Positions 52,886-62,147 are shown, numbered from the stretch's first letter. The stretch is 64,000 nt of DNA from Pararhodobacter sp. (GCF_034676545.1 NZ_JAUCBZ010000015.1:2821001-2885000), one strand, 5' to 3'. Numbers and translations: made by a program. Notes: generated by a model not told the origin, from the sequence alone.

Positions 52886-54476
52886 GACTGACCACTTTCT
52901 CGCCTTTTGCGGCGGATTTTGACAGCGTCGCACCCAATGCAAGCAGCCGTTTGGCCTCGGCGCTGTCCATGTTACTGACAAAATCACGATGCAGGCGGTA
53001 AATATCGGACGGGCCGCGCCGGAGCGGGGTGGCTTGCAGCGCCGCCGCAATCCCGCTTGCACGACGTCCCTGCCCTGCCATTGCGGCAATTCGCACCGTA
53101 TCCAGTGCATTGGCAAACCGGCTGGCCCGCAGACGCGGCATCGGCTGACTGGTAAAGCCCACGGCAAACGGGATGTCAGCAATTTGCGGATAGGCGCGCG
53201 CAATCGCATCATCGTGCAGCATTTGATCGCAGGTCACCGACCAGGGCAGCGACAGGCCCAGATCCACGAAATCCGGGTCGAGATAGGGGCAGAACACCAT
53301 TGCCGCGCCGCCCATAACCGCCGTGGAAACAAAGGAAATTTCGCGGCGCGTGCGATGATAGAACCAGAACGCCTGATACGGGTCGGGCGCGGCGTCATAG
53401 GCCCGGACGGCGGTGGCGATGCGGTCGATTGCGGCGGCCTCCAACGCGGGCGAGAACACCGCGCCTGCGCCGCCGTGATGGCCGTGACGGCTGATCACGC
53501 CACCATGGCCGTCGGCCATGCCGCGTGCGATTCCCTCATAGTCGTCGCGGCGCGCGCGTTCCATGAAGCCGGCCGCCCAGTCATCCGGGTTGGTCAGAAT
53601 ATCCCCGCCGATGCCGTCGATTGCCGCCGCGGCGCTGCCGCTCAGATAATCGTGCATTGGCATCATCTGGGCGTGTTCATCGGCGCAAAGCTGGGTCATC
53701 AGAAGGCCACGCAGGCTGTCACGCAGACGTTTGCGCGGATGGCCGAGGATCGCATGGCGAACGCCGACCCGGTCCGCCACGGCGCGAGCGGCCTGAACCT
53801 CGTTGTTCAGCGCGCGCCCACCATGATGAAAGGTCAAACAAGTGTCCGGCTTGCGCCCCTGGTAAACCATCTCCATCAGGATATGACGCGAGTCGCGCCC
53901 CCCCGACAAAGGCAGCGCAATCGGCCCATCCCAGGCGTGCAAAAAGCGGCGAATGGCGGCGCGGGGCACCTCGATAAAGGCCTCGACGGCATTCTCGCGG
54001 CTGATCTTCTGTGCCTGCGGCACGGGCTCGCCGCCCTCGATGCGGGCGCGACCGTTTTGCCAGATCAAGCGGCCATTCGGCGGCAAGACCTTGATATGCT
54101 CAAAGGGTGTATCGTTGCCGACAAAGAAGCCCACGCGGTGAAAAACCGCCATGGCGACCTCGTCAACCGTGGCGTCGGCCCCCTGCGCCAGAAGCTGAAC
54201 AAGCGATGGCGAAACAGCGACTTGATCGCCTTTGACATAGACAAAAAGGCTGAAATACCCCAAGGGCTCAACCTGCGCCGTCAGCGTCGCGCCGTCCCAT
54301 GTCCATTCGCCCCACAGGCCCCGTGGACGCGCATCGCCGGGAACCGCCATTCGGTGACCGACAAAAGCTGACGGCTGGCCGGAAACCAGCGGGTACCCCA
54401 GGGATCGGTCAATAAAGACGAAGGGCGCATCGGCGCCGTCATCAATCCACGGCCGCGATTGTGTGCTTGTCGCCAT
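52866..54476 (-). CDS. Asparagine synthetase-like amidotransferase lacking the glutaminase cysteine
   Basis: Protein of 536 residues. The C-terminal synthetase domain holds the PP-loop SGGRDSR (residues 191-197) and the second nucleotide segment AIDGIGGDIL. The N-terminal glutaminase-like domain keeps fold markers (GEWTWDG, PLGYFSLF) but has no Cys2, so it cannot use glutamine by the normal mechanism. Such proteins often form amide bonds on other substrates (lasso-peptide cyclases, beta-lactam synthetases, glycan amidation). ATG 54476 is preferred: the 126 bases above contain rare codons (AGA, TTA, GTA) and look non-coding. Confidence 0.75.
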   Translation of the reverse strand: MATSTQSRPWIDDGADAPFVFIDRSLGYPLVSGQPSAFVGHRMAVPGDARPRGLWGEWTWDGATLTAQVEPLGYFSLFVYVKGDQVAVSPSLVQLLAQGADATVDEVAMAVFHRVGFFVGNDTPFEHIKVLPPNGRLIWQNGRARIEGGEPVPQAQKISRENAVEAFIEVPRAAIRRFLHAWDGPIALPLSGGRDSRHILMEMVYQGRKPDTCLTFHHGGRALNNEVQAARAVADRVGVRHAILGHPRKRLRDSLRGLLMTQLCADEHAQMMPMHDYLSGSAAAAIDGIGGDILTNPDDWAAGFMERARRDDYEGIARGMADGHGGVISRHGHHGGAGAVFSPALEAAAIDRIATAVRAYDAAPDPYQAFWFYHRTRREISFVSTAVMGGAAMVFCPYLDPDFVDLGLSLPWSVTCDQMLHDDAIARAYPQIADIPFAVGFTSQPMPRLRASRFANALDTVRIAAMAGQGRRASGIAAALQATPLRRGPSDIYRLHRDFVSNMDSAEAKRLLALGATLSKSAAKGEKVVSHVHLGR

Positions 54477-54589
54477 TGCACCGAAACCGGCACCATGATG
54501 GGTTTGAGAGTTCACTGCTTTGGTCCCCAAATCTACGCCGGGTAATACATCGAAATATGCCCGCCCGTTGCGGGCAGCAACTGCTCTGG

Positions 54590-55132
54590 TCAGGATGACC
54601 ATTGCCCAAACCGGCCGCCATGAAAGAGCAACGGTGCGCCAGGAGTATGCTGCGCGGCCAAAACCCGGCCCACGACAATGGCATGGTCGCCACCCTCATG
54701 GACGGCTTCTTGCCGGCATTCAAACACGGCCAGGCATCCCTGAAGGATCGGCACACCCTGGGCGTTCATATGCACATCTGGCAGGTCAAAATCATGGCCT
54801 TGCCGCGCAAAATGCCCGGCCAACTCGGCTTGCTCGGCGCCCATGACGTGAATGGCGAAATATTGCGCGCTGGCAAAGGTGGCAAACCTGCGCGAGGCGC
54901 GGGCGGGCGACCAAAGCACCAATGGCGGATCAAGCGACAGCGACGCGAAACTGTTCGCCGTGATCCCCAAGGGGCCACGCGCGCTTTGTGCCGTGACAAC
55001 CGTAACGCCGGTCGCAAACGCCCCGAGGGCATCGCGAAACTGACGCCCGGTTCTTGGGCCGGGTATGAAAACATCAGGGGGCATGGCGTCTTTCATCCGA
55101 GGCACGCGTGCAAAAGTCATAGTGGTGTCCAT
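54590..55132 (-). CDS. Flavin reductase-like FMN-binding protein (DIM6/NTAB/HpaC-RutF class)
   Basis: Flavin reductase of 180 residues. FRDALGAFATGVTVVTA, GITANSFASLSLDPPLVLWS and the tail APLLFHGGRFG are class markers. It supplies reduced flavin to a monooxygenase or acts in pyrimidine degradation (RutF type); no partner monooxygenase of the two-component type is seen nearby. ATG 55132 gives the expected N-terminus, and an internal ATG 12 bases downstream is also possible. Confidence 0.85.
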   Translation of the reverse strand: MDTTMTFARVPRMKDAMPPDVFIPGPRTGRQFRDALGAFATGVTVVTAQSARGPLGITANSFASLSLDPPLVLWSPARASRRFATFASAQYFAIHVMGAEQAELAGHFARQGHDFDLPDVHMNAQGVPILQGCLAVFECRQEAVHEGGDHAIVVGRVLAAQHTPGAPLLFHGGRFGQWSS

Positions 55133-55281
55133 ATGCGCTATTTGCCCCAAATTGCCAGCAAAACGCGGCCATTTTACGGCAAGATTTCCATCATGCCGTG
55201 TTCCGCGCATGATGGCTCGACAAAGGATCAGCGTCAGGCTAGCGTCGCGCCATCCCCCAATTCCTCAGTCAGAGCCCTCAA

Positions 55282-56217
55282 ATGACGCGCAAAATCATCA
55301 TCGATACCGACCCCGGCCAGGACGACGCCGTCGCCATTCTTCTGGCATTGGCCTCGCCCGAGGTCGAGCTTTTGGGTCTGACCTGCGTTGCCGGAAACGT
55401 GCCTCTGGCCTTGACCACGAAGAACGCGCGCATCGTGTGCGAATTGGCCGAGCGTCCCGACGTCAAGGTGTTCGCCGGCTGTGACCGCCCGCTCAACCGT
55501 GACTTGGTGACCGCAGAATATGTTCATGGCAAAACCGGGCTTGACGGGATCGAATTGCCGGACCCGACCATGCCGTTGCAAGAACAACACGCGGTCGATT
55601 TCATCATCGACACCCTGCGGCAGGAACCCGGCGGCACCGTGACCCTGGTGCCCATCGGGCCATTGACCAACATCGCCACCGCCATGCAGCGCGCGCCCGA
55701 CATTATCCCGCGGATCGCTGAGATCGTGCTGATGGGCGGCGGCTGTTTCGAGGGTGGCAATGTCACGCCCGCCGCAGAGTTCAACATTTATGTCGACCCG
55801 GAAGCCGCGGACATCGTGTTCCGCGCCGGTGTCAAGCTGACGGTCATGCCGCTGGATGTCACCCACAAGGCCCTGACGACCAATGCCAGAATCGACGCAT
55901 TCCGCGCCTTGCCGGGACGTGTCGGCCCCGCCGTGGCCAGTTGGACCGATTTCTTCGAACGGTTCGACATGGAGAAATATGGCTCAGAAGGTGCGCCACT
56001 ACACGACCCTTGCACCATTGCCTATCTGATCCAGCCCGACCTTTTCTCAGGCCGCCAGATCAACGTCGAAATCGAGACCACCAGCGCGCTGACCTTGGGC
56101 ATGACGGTTGCGGATTGGTGGGGCGTGACCGATCGCGCGCCCAACGCGTTTTTTGTGAACGATCTCGATGCGGACGCTTTCTATACCCTCCTGACCGAGC
56201 GGTTGGCCCAGTTCTGA
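55282..56217 (+). CDS. Nucleoside hydrolase (third of three)
   Basis: Nucleoside hydrolase of 311 residues with calcium motif IIIDTDPGQDDA (Asp8, Asp10, Asp14, Asp15), GLTCVAGNVPLALTTKNA, EFNIYVDPEAAD and the LHDPCTIAY loop with the catalytic His. This version is closest to the pyrimidine/inosine-uridine group in its early motifs. It precedes the pyrimidine-reducing preTA pair, separated by a terminator, so uridine or cytidine is a reasonable substrate guess. Confidence 0.88.
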   Translation: MTRKIIIDTDPGQDDAVAILLALASPEVELLGLTCVAGNVPLALTTKNARIVCELAERPDVKVFAGCDRPLNRDLVTAEYVHGKTGLDGIELPDPTMPLQEQHAVDFIIDTLRQEPGGTVTLVPIGPLTNIATAMQRAPDIIPRIAEIVLMGGGCFEGGNVTPAAEFNIYVDPEAADIVFRAGVKLTVMPLDVTHKALTTNARIDAFRALPGRVGPAVASWTDFFERFDMEKYGSEGAPLHDPCTIAYLIQPDLFSGRQINVEIETTSALTLGMTVADWWGVTDRAPNAFFVNDLDADAFYTLLTERLAQF

Positions 56218-56250
56218 TCGCACGCCATCGACACGCCATCGACACGCCGG

Positions 56251-56280
56251 GGGCGCGCGCCATGGGGCCGCGCCCTTTTT
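56251..56280 (+). terminator. Intrinsic terminator after the third nucleoside hydrolase
   Basis: GGGCGCG (56251-56257) pairs with CGCGCCC (56269-56275), followed directly by TTTTT. It lies 34 bases after the stop. Just before it is an 11-base tandem repeat (ACGCCATCGAC twice, within 56221-56244) of no evident function. Confidence 0.75.
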
Positions 56281-56395
56281 GCGTTGGTCTGGTTCTCCTG
56301 GGCGTCGGCATCTGGCAACCAACCCGCGCGCTTTCCCCCAACGTGTTCGAGGCCCCGCCTGACCTGGAAAAATCTCGCGCGCCTCTCATTTTTAC

Positions 56396-56417
56396 CAGTT
56401 GATAAAATTTGCAACTG
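56396..56417. promoter_or_regulatory. Inverted repeat upstream of preT, candidate operator
   Basis: CAGTTG-ATAAAATTTG-CAACTG is a 22-base inverted repeat with perfect 6-base arms and an AT-rich centre, 43 bases before the GTG start of preT. It does not match the RutR consensus. No regulator gene is adjacent. Confidence 0.5.
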
Positions 56418-56459
56418 TGCCACTCTGGGGAAAACACCAGCCAACCCCGGAGGTAGCCC

Positions 56460-57803
56460 GTGACCAACTCTCCACAGACCGAAGGCATCGTGCCGTCGCG
56501 TCTTGATCGCGCGACTCTGGACGCGCATTTCGATGACCTCTATCCAATCCTCGACCCGCATGAGGCGCGTGTGGCGTCGGACCGGTGCTATTTCTGCTAC
56601 GATGCCCCCTGCATCACCGCCTGCCCGACGGCCATCGACATCCCCTTGTTCATCCGCCAGATCCAGACCGGAATGCCCGAGGCGGCGGCACGGACGATCT
56701 TTGCGCAGAACATCCTCGGGGCAATGTGCGCGCGGGTTTGCCCCACTGAAACCCTGTGTGAAGGGGCCTGTGTGCGCCAAACCGCCGAGGGGAACCCGGT
56801 CGAGATCGGCCGCCTGCAACGCTACGCCACCGACGGATTTCTGCTCGCCAATGAGCACCCGTTCACCCGCGCCAATGCAACCGGCAAACGCATGGCGGTC
56901 GTCGGCGCTGGCCCGGCAGGTCTGGCCTGTGCGCATCGCCTGGCGATGAAGGGGCATGACGTGACCCTTTACGATGCGCACGCCAAACCCGGCGGACTGA
57001 ACGAATATGGCATCGCGGCCTATAAAGCCGCCAACGGCATCGCCCAGGCCGAGGTCGATTGGCTGCTGCGCATCGGCGGTATCGACCTCGTCACCGGCAC
57101 CACACTGGGCAAGGATATCTCGCTTGAGGAGCTGTCCGAACAGTTTGACGCCGTGTTTCTTGGCATGGGTCTGGCCGGGGTCAATGCCCTGAGCATTCCG
57201 GGGTCAGACCTTGAAGGCGTGCGTGATGCGGTTGATTTCATTAAGGATTTGCGTCAATCTGACGACCTGAACCAAGTTGCCATCGGGCGACACGTCGTGG
57301 TGATCGGCGGCGGCATGACCGCCGTGGATGCCGCCGTGCAATCGCGCCTTCTGGGGGCCGAACACGTCACCATGGTCTACCGTCGCGACCGCGAGGCGAT
57401 GGCGGCTTCGGATTATGAACTCGACCACGCCGCAACCGAAGGCGTCAAGATCATCACCAACGCCATGCCCGTCGCCATTCATGGCAAGGGCAAGGTGCAG
57501 GAGATCGAGTTTTCTTATACCCGCAGCACCAAAAAAGGCCTTGAACCGACCGGCGAAACCTTCCGCTTGCGCGCCGATCAGGTGTTCAAGGCGATTGGCC
57601 AAACCCTCAGCGGTGCGCCTGCGGTCCTGAAATTGGATGGCGGCAAGATCGCGATCAACCCGGCCGGGCGCACCAGCCTTGCGGGCGTTTGGGCGGGCGG
57701 CGATTGCGCAACCGGCGGCGAGGATCTGACCGTGACCGCCGTTCAGCAGGGGCGCGATGCCGCCGAGGATATTCACGCGACTTTGACAGGGGCAGCGGGC
57801 TGA
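56460..57803 (+). CDS. preT: NAD-dependent dihydropyrimidine dehydrogenase subunit PreT
   Basis: Flavin/iron-sulfur subunit of 447 residues. N-terminal cysteine clusters CYFCYDAPCITACP and MCARVCPTETLCEGACVR bind 4Fe-4S centres. The FAD site is VVGAGPAGLACAHRLAM and the NAD(P)H site VVIGGGMTAVDAAVQSRL. With PreA it reduces uracil and thymine to dihydropyrimidines, the first step of reductive pyrimidine degradation. GTG 56460 follows GGAGGTAGCCC, an excellent ribosome site; PreA follows after 25 bases. Confidence 0.9.
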   Translation: MTNSPQTEGIVPSRLDRATLDAHFDDLYPILDPHEARVASDRCYFCYDAPCITACPTAIDIPLFIRQIQTGMPEAAARTIFAQNILGAMCARVCPTETLCEGACVRQTAEGNPVEIGRLQRYATDGFLLANEHPFTRANATGKRMAVVGAGPAGLACAHRLAMKGHDVTLYDAHAKPGGLNEYGIAAYKAANGIAQAEVDWLLRIGGIDLVTGTTLGKDISLEELSEQFDAVFLGMGLAGVNALSIPGSDLEGVRDAVDFIKDLRQSDDLNQVAIGRHVVVIGGGMTAVDAAVQSRLLGAEHVTMVYRRDREAMAASDYELDHAATEGVKIITNAMPVAIHGKGKVQEIEFSYTRSTKKGLEPTGETFRLRADQVFKAIGQTLSGAPAVLKLDGGKIAINPAGRTSLAGVWAGGDCATGGEDLTVTAVQQGRDAAEDIHATLTGAAG

Positions 57804-57828
57804 GGCTCGCGCGACCGAGGACATCATC

Positions 57829-59133
57829 ATGGCAGACCTGACGACCAATTTCGCCGGAATCAAATCACCCAACCCGTTCTGGTTGGCCTCTGCGCCGCCA
57901 ACGGACAAGGAATACAACGTCGTACGCGCCTTCAAGGCGGGCTGGGGCGGCGTTGTGTGGAAGACCCTGGGCTCCGAGGGGCCGCCGGTGGTCAACGTCA
58001 ACGGCCCGCGATACGGCGCGGTCTATGGCGCGGATCGGCGGCTCTTGGGGCTGAACAACATCGAGTTGATCACCGATCGCCCGCTGGAAATCAACTTGCA
58101 GGAAATCAAGAAGGTCAAACGCGAGTGGAAAGATCGCGCGATGATCGTCAGCTTGATGGTGCCCTGTGACGAGGAAAGCTGGAAAGCCATCCTTGCCCGC
58201 GTCGAAGAGACCGATGCCGATGGTGTCGAGTTGAACTTCGGCTGTCCGCACGGCATGGCCGAACGCGGCATGGGCAGCGCCGTGGGCCAAGTGCCTGAAT
58301 ACATTGAAATGGTGACGCGTTGGGTCAAGAAACACTCGCGGATGCCCTGCATTGTGAAATTGACGCCCAACATCACCGACATTCGCGCACCCGCCGCTGC
58401 TGCCCACCGGGGCGGGGCAGATGCGGTCAGTCTGATCAACACGATCAACTCGATCACCAGCGTCAATCTCGACATTTTCGCGCCCGAGCCGACGATTGAC
58501 GGCAAGGGCACGCATGGCGGTTATTGCGGCCCGGCGGTCAAGCCCATCGCGCTGAACATGGTCGCCGAGATCGCGCGCAACCCGGAAACCGCCAATCTGC
58601 CGATATCCGGCATTGGCGGCGTAACGACCTGGCGTGATGCGGCGGAATTCCTGTCGCTGGGGGCCGGTTCGGTCCAGGTCTGCACGGCGGCTATGACCTA
58701 TGGCTTTGATATCATCAAGGAATTGACGGCAGGCCTTAGCCTCTGGATGGATCAAAAAGGGATTACGTCAGTCGATCAGGTTGTGCGCCGCGCGGTTCCG
58801 AACGTGTCCGATTGGCAGTATCTGAACCTCAACTATGTGGCAAAAGCCAAGATCAACCAGGATCTCTGCATCGAATGCGGCCGTTGCTTTGCCGCGTGTG
58901 AGGACACCTCGCACCAAGCCATCGCCATGTCCGAGGACCGGGTCTTTACCGTCAAAGACGACGAATGCGTGGCCTGCAACCTTTGCGTCAATGTGTGTCC
59001 TGTAGAGGATTGCATCACCATGGAGCAGCTACTGCCCGGCACCCTGGACGAAAGAACGGGGCAAATCGTCTCTGATACGCCCGCCGATTGGACGATGCAC
59101 CCCAACAACCCGATGGCAAAGGCGGCCGAGTAG
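57829..59133 (+). CDS. preA: NAD-dependent dihydropyrimidine dehydrogenase subunit PreA
   Basis: Catalytic subunit of 434 residues. The dihydroorotate-dehydrogenase-like barrel holds ASAPPTDKEYNVVRAF, ELNFGCPHGMAERGMG (active-site Cys loop) and the FMN-binding ISGIGGVTTWRDAAEFL. Two C-terminal 4Fe-4S clusters follow, CIECGRCFAAC and CVACNLCVNVCP. It is co-transcribed with preT and ends before a strong terminator. No dihydropyrimidinase gene is next to it, unlike many relatives. Confidence 0.92.
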   Translation: MADLTTNFAGIKSPNPFWLASAPPTDKEYNVVRAFKAGWGGVVWKTLGSEGPPVVNVNGPRYGAVYGADRRLLGLNNIELITDRPLEINLQEIKKVKREWKDRAMIVSLMVPCDEESWKAILARVEETDADGVELNFGCPHGMAERGMGSAVGQVPEYIEMVTRWVKKHSRMPCIVKLTPNITDIRAPAAAAHRGGADAVSLINTINSITSVNLDIFAPEPTIDGKGTHGGYCGPAVKPIALNMVAEIARNPETANLPISGIGGVTTWRDAAEFLSLGAGSVQVCTAAMTYGFDIIKELTAGLSLWMDQKGITSVDQVVRRAVPNVSDWQYLNLNYVAKAKINQDLCIECGRCFAACEDTSHQAIAMSEDRVFTVKDDECVACNLCVNVCPVEDCITMEQLLPGTLDERTGQIVSDTPADWTMHPNNPMAKAAE

Positions 59134-59166
59134 GGTTCTCAGCGACAACGGACAGGCGACTTCTTT

Positions 59167-59203
59167 GGCCGGCACGTTCACTCCCGACGTGCCGGTCTTT
59201 TTT
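59167..59203 (+). terminator. Strong intrinsic terminator after preA
   Basis: An 11-pair stem (59167-59177 with 59187-59197; core CCGGCACGT/ACGTGCCGG, one G-U pair) with a 9-base loop is followed by TTTTTT. It lies 34 bases after the preA stop. Confidence 0.88.
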
Positions 59204-59288
59204 GCGAGCGTCACCGACAAGGCCCGCCTCTTGGCATCTGCCGGGAAGGACACCTCACAACCCATCGCCAAACCGCAGTAATTCCCGA

Positions 59289-59714
59289 TCAGACCTTGCG
59301 ATCCAATGTGGCATCGGCACCGGGGTTGCGGTCCGTATTTTTGTACATTGTGTGGTATGTATCCGCCTCACTCCGCGCGCCAGCGTCCTTGCCGGGCCCG
59401 GCTTTCGTGGCGTCGTCAGGCGTCTCAACATCCGCTGTTTCCGCGTCGTGCACGGGCGTAGGATCAAGCTGCGAGGCGCGGATATCCTGCAGAACATTGA
59501 TCTGGAATGTCGGTGGCGGTCCGACAGGCAGATCGCGTTGACGATCCATGCGGGCATCGCGCGCGTCCCGCGCCGGGTCGACGGGCCGCACCGCCGCCGC
59601 GCTTTCGGCCCCCTTGGGATGCGCGGCAAAGCTTCCCGCGTGGCCACCGACAGACACCTCTCGCGCCGAGCTTCCCGCGCCGACCGAGGATACGGGTGAC
59701 AGTAGATCAGACAT
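59289..59714 (-). CDS. Small disordered protein of unknown function
   Basis: Protein of 141 residues rich in Ala, Asp, Pro and Ser with no hydrophobic segment, probably intrinsically disordered. A short ordered-looking stretch is PTFQINVLQDIRASQL. ATG 59714 has AAAAGGGGGCTGTC upstream, a good site that supports it being real. It lies downstream of eno on the same strand with a 152-base gap. I do not recognise a family. Confidence 0.6.
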   Translation of the reverse strand: MSDLLSPVSSVGAGSSAREVSVGGHAGSFAAHPKGAESAAAVRPVDPARDARDARMDRQRDLPVGPPPTFQINVLQDIRASQLDPTPVHDAETADVETPDDATKAGPGKDAGARSEADTYHTMYKNTDRNPGADATLDRKV

Positions 59715-59866
59715 GACAGCCCCCTTTTGGATATGCTGACCCCAGTGTGCCACCGCTCCCTTAATGCCTGCTTAACTTTTAAAATTGTCGACAAAAAGGG
59801 CGCAGCAATCGCCACGCCCCTCAGGAAATCTTCATCGCTTTCGGTCAGCGCGCCCTCGCAGGCACG

Positions 59867-61144
59867 TCAGCCGCGCAGAATTGAACGTCCGGCATAGATC
59901 GCCGTCTCGCCCAGCATTTCCTCGATACGGATCAACTGGTTATACTTGGCCAACCGGTCCGAGCGCGCCAGCGAACCGGTCTTGATCTGCCCGCAATTCG
60001 TGGCGACTGCCAGATCGGCAATCGTGGCATCCTCGGTCTCGCCCGAGCGGTGCGACATGACGTTGGTATAGCGCGCGCGGTGGGCCATATCGACGGCCTC
60101 CAGCGTTTCCGACAGGGTGCCGATCTGGTTGACCTTGACCAGCATCGAGTTGGCAACACCCGCCTTGATGCCCTGAGCCAGGCGAACCGGGTTGGTGACA
60201 AACAGGTCGTCGCCCACCAATTGCACCGTATCGCCAAGCGCTTCGGTCAGCAATTTCCAGCCGTCCCAGTCATCCTCGGCGCAGCCGTCCTCGATGGACA
60301 GGATCGGATAATCGCGCACCAGATCGGCCAGATAGGCCACGTTTTCCGCCGCGGACAGGGACTTGCCCTCGCCGGTCATGACGTATTTGCCGCCCTTGTA
60401 ATACTCGGTCGAGGCACAATCGAGCGCGAGATAGATATCCTCGCCCGGTTTGTAGCCCGCTTTTTCAATCGACTTCAAAATGAAATCCAACGCATCGCGG
60501 GCCGAAGACAGGTTCGGCGCAAAGCCACCTTCATCGCCGATTCCAGTCGATAAACCAGCGGCTTGCAGCTCTTTCTTCAAGGTGTGGAACACCTCGGAAC
60601 CCATGCGCACCGCCTCACGAATGCTGGTGGCGGACACCGGCATGATCATGAATTCCTGAATGTCGATCGGGTTGTCGGCGTGCTCGCCGCCGTTGATGAT
60701 GTTCATCATCGGCACCGGCAGGACCCGCGCCGAAGTGCCGCCAATGTAGCGGTAAAGCGGCTGGCCGGTGGCCTCGGCAGCCGCCTTGGCGACGGCCATC
60801 GACACGCCCAGAATGGCATTCGCCCCCAGGCGCGCCTTGTTCGGCGTGCCGTCCAGCTCGATCAAGGCGGCGTCGATGGCCTGCTGTTCCGTTGCATCCA
60901 CGCCAACCAGGGCTTCATAAATCTCGCCGTTTACCGCAGCCACGGCGTTCAACACGCCCTTGCCCAGATAGCGTGACTTGTCGCCGTCGCGCAGCTCGAC
61001 CGCTTCATGTGCGCCGGTCGACGCACCCGACGGCACCGCGGCGCGCCCCAGTGTGCCATCCTCCAGGATCACATCGACTTCGACGGTCGGGTTGCCGCGG
61101 CTGTCGAGGATTTCACGGCCGATAATATCCAAGATGGTGGTCAT
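59867..61144 (-). CDS. eno: Enolase
   Basis: Glycolytic/gluconeogenic enolase of 425 residues converting 2-phosphoglycerate to phosphoenolpyruvate. IIGREILDSRGNPTVEVDV at the N-terminus, SGASTGAHEAVELRD, magnesium ligands in LALDCASTEY, SIEDGCAEDDWDGW and VGDDLFVTNP, and the C-terminal SHRSGETEDATIADLAVA are all present. ATG 61144 has GGAGAGGGGCACCTC upstream. The gene appears to be transcribed alone or with the small gene downstream. Confidence 0.97.
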   Translation of the reverse strand: MTTILDIIGREILDSRGNPTVEVDVILEDGTLGRAAVPSGASTGAHEAVELRDGDKSRYLGKGVLNAVAAVNGEIYEALVGVDATEQQAIDAALIELDGTPNKARLGANAILGVSMAVAKAAAEATGQPLYRYIGGTSARVLPVPMMNIINGGEHADNPIDIQEFMIMPVSATSIREAVRMGSEVFHTLKKELQAAGLSTGIGDEGGFAPNLSSARDALDFILKSIEKAGYKPGEDIYLALDCASTEYYKGGKYVMTGEGKSLSAAENVAYLADLVRDYPILSIEDGCAEDDWDGWKLLTEALGDTVQLVGDDLFVTNPVRLAQGIKAGVANSMLVKVNQIGTLSETLEAVDMAHRARYTNVMSHRSGETEDATIADLAVATNCGQIKTGSLARSDRLAKYNQLIRIEEMLGETAIYAGRSILRG

Positions 61145-61241
61145 GAGGTGCCCCTCTCCTATGGCTGATTTCGCGCCTCTATACCGCCTGCCGGACGCCA
61201 CTTAAAGAGCGTACCCTCGGGATATTGCGCCCGATCGCCGT

Positions 61242-62117
61242 TTAACGCGCTCGCTGGCGTCGGATCCGCATTTCGCGCATCAACGTATAGAGCCCCGCTG
61301 CCACGATCAACGCGGCTCCGACCAGGGTCAGCATTGCGGGACGCTCGCCAAACATGATCACCCCGATCATCATGCCGAACACCAATCGCGAGTAACGAAA
61401 CGGGGTTGTCACCGCGATTTCGCCAGTGCGGGTTGCCAAAACCAGAGCAATATAGCCCAGAATCGCGGTCAACAGGGTCAGGGCCTGAAGCCCCCAATCG
61501 GCGGCGGCGGGCATGATCAACCCCTCGCCCCGCATCACCAGCAGGATCACACCGCCCGGGATCGCCGCGGCAAACCCCCAACCCGAGACCTGAATGGAGG
61601 CGATGTTTGCCGGCACGCGCCGCGTTGCCAGATCGCGCAGGGTCAGCGCCAAGACAGACCCCACAGGCAGCAACACATAGGGGTCGAAACCACTGGCACC
61701 GGGGCGCAGGATCATCAGGACGCCGATGAACCCGACAAGGATCGCGCTCCAGCGTCGCCAGCCGACGGGTTCGCGCAGAAACACAGCCGCCGCCAGCGTG
61801 ACGGTCAGCGGCATCGCCTGCAAAACCGCCGTCACCACGCTCAGCGGCACCAAGGCAAGGCCCAGCAGCATGAAAACCACCGCACAGGCTTCCGCGAGGG
61901 TCCGCACCAGGACCGCGCCGCGCAATGCACGTCGATCGAAAAGGCTATGGCCCTGAATTTGCGCCACGATTCCGAACACCAGAATGCCGCCGACGCCCAG
62001 AAACAGACCAAGCTGCCCGATTGGAACCCGGTCCGTCAGGCCTTTGATCAGCGCGTCTTCGGCGGCGAATGCCGCCATGGAAGCCACCATGAAAAGCGGC
62101 CCGTGCAACGTATTCAT
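61242..62117 (-). CDS. DMT/EamA-family transporter
   Basis: Inner-membrane exporter-type protein of 291 residues with ten predicted spans in two EamA repeats (first FMVASMAAFAAEDALIKGL; second half near ALTLLTAILGYIALVLATRT). The substrate is unknown. The positively charged tail is REMRIRRQRAR. A palindrome lies 17 bases upstream of its start, and the Fur-family gene is 61 bases away on the same strand. Confidence 0.85.
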   Translation of the reverse strand: MNTLHGPLFMVASMAAFAAEDALIKGLTDRVPIGQLGLFLGVGGILVFGIVAQIQGHSLFDRRALRGAVLVRTLAEACAVVFMLLGLALVPLSVVTAVLQAMPLTVTLAAAVFLREPVGWRRWSAILVGFIGVLMILRPGASGFDPYVLLPVGSVLALTLRDLATRRVPANIASIQVSGWGFAAAIPGGVILLVMRGEGLIMPAAADWGLQALTLLTAILGYIALVLATRTGEIAVTTPFRYSRLVFGMMIGVIMFGERPAMLTLVGAALIVAAGLYTLMREMRIRRQRAR

Positions 62118-62133
62118 GTTGTGCCCTTAAATT

Positions 62134-62147
62134 TGACCTTTTGGTCA
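62134..62147. promoter_or_regulatory. Palindrome TGACC-TTTT-GGTCA before the DMT gene
   Basis: Perfect 5-base arms with a 4-base centre, 17 bases upstream of the DMT start. It resembles the Escherichia coli RutR-type consensus TTGACCA-N2-TGGTCAA except at the inner A/T pair and the last base. TetR-family control is possible. Confidence 0.4.

Noticed and set aside
54477..54602. N-terminal extension of the asparagine synthetase-like protein from ATG 54602
   Set aside because: The extra 42 codons include several rare for this DNA (AGA, TTA, GTA) and there is no strong ribosome site, so 54476 was preferred.
56221..56244. Two copies of ACGCCATCGAC as a possible attachment site or CRISPR-like repeat
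   Set aside because: Only two copies without spacers, next to a terminator; no integrase or cas gene in the window.
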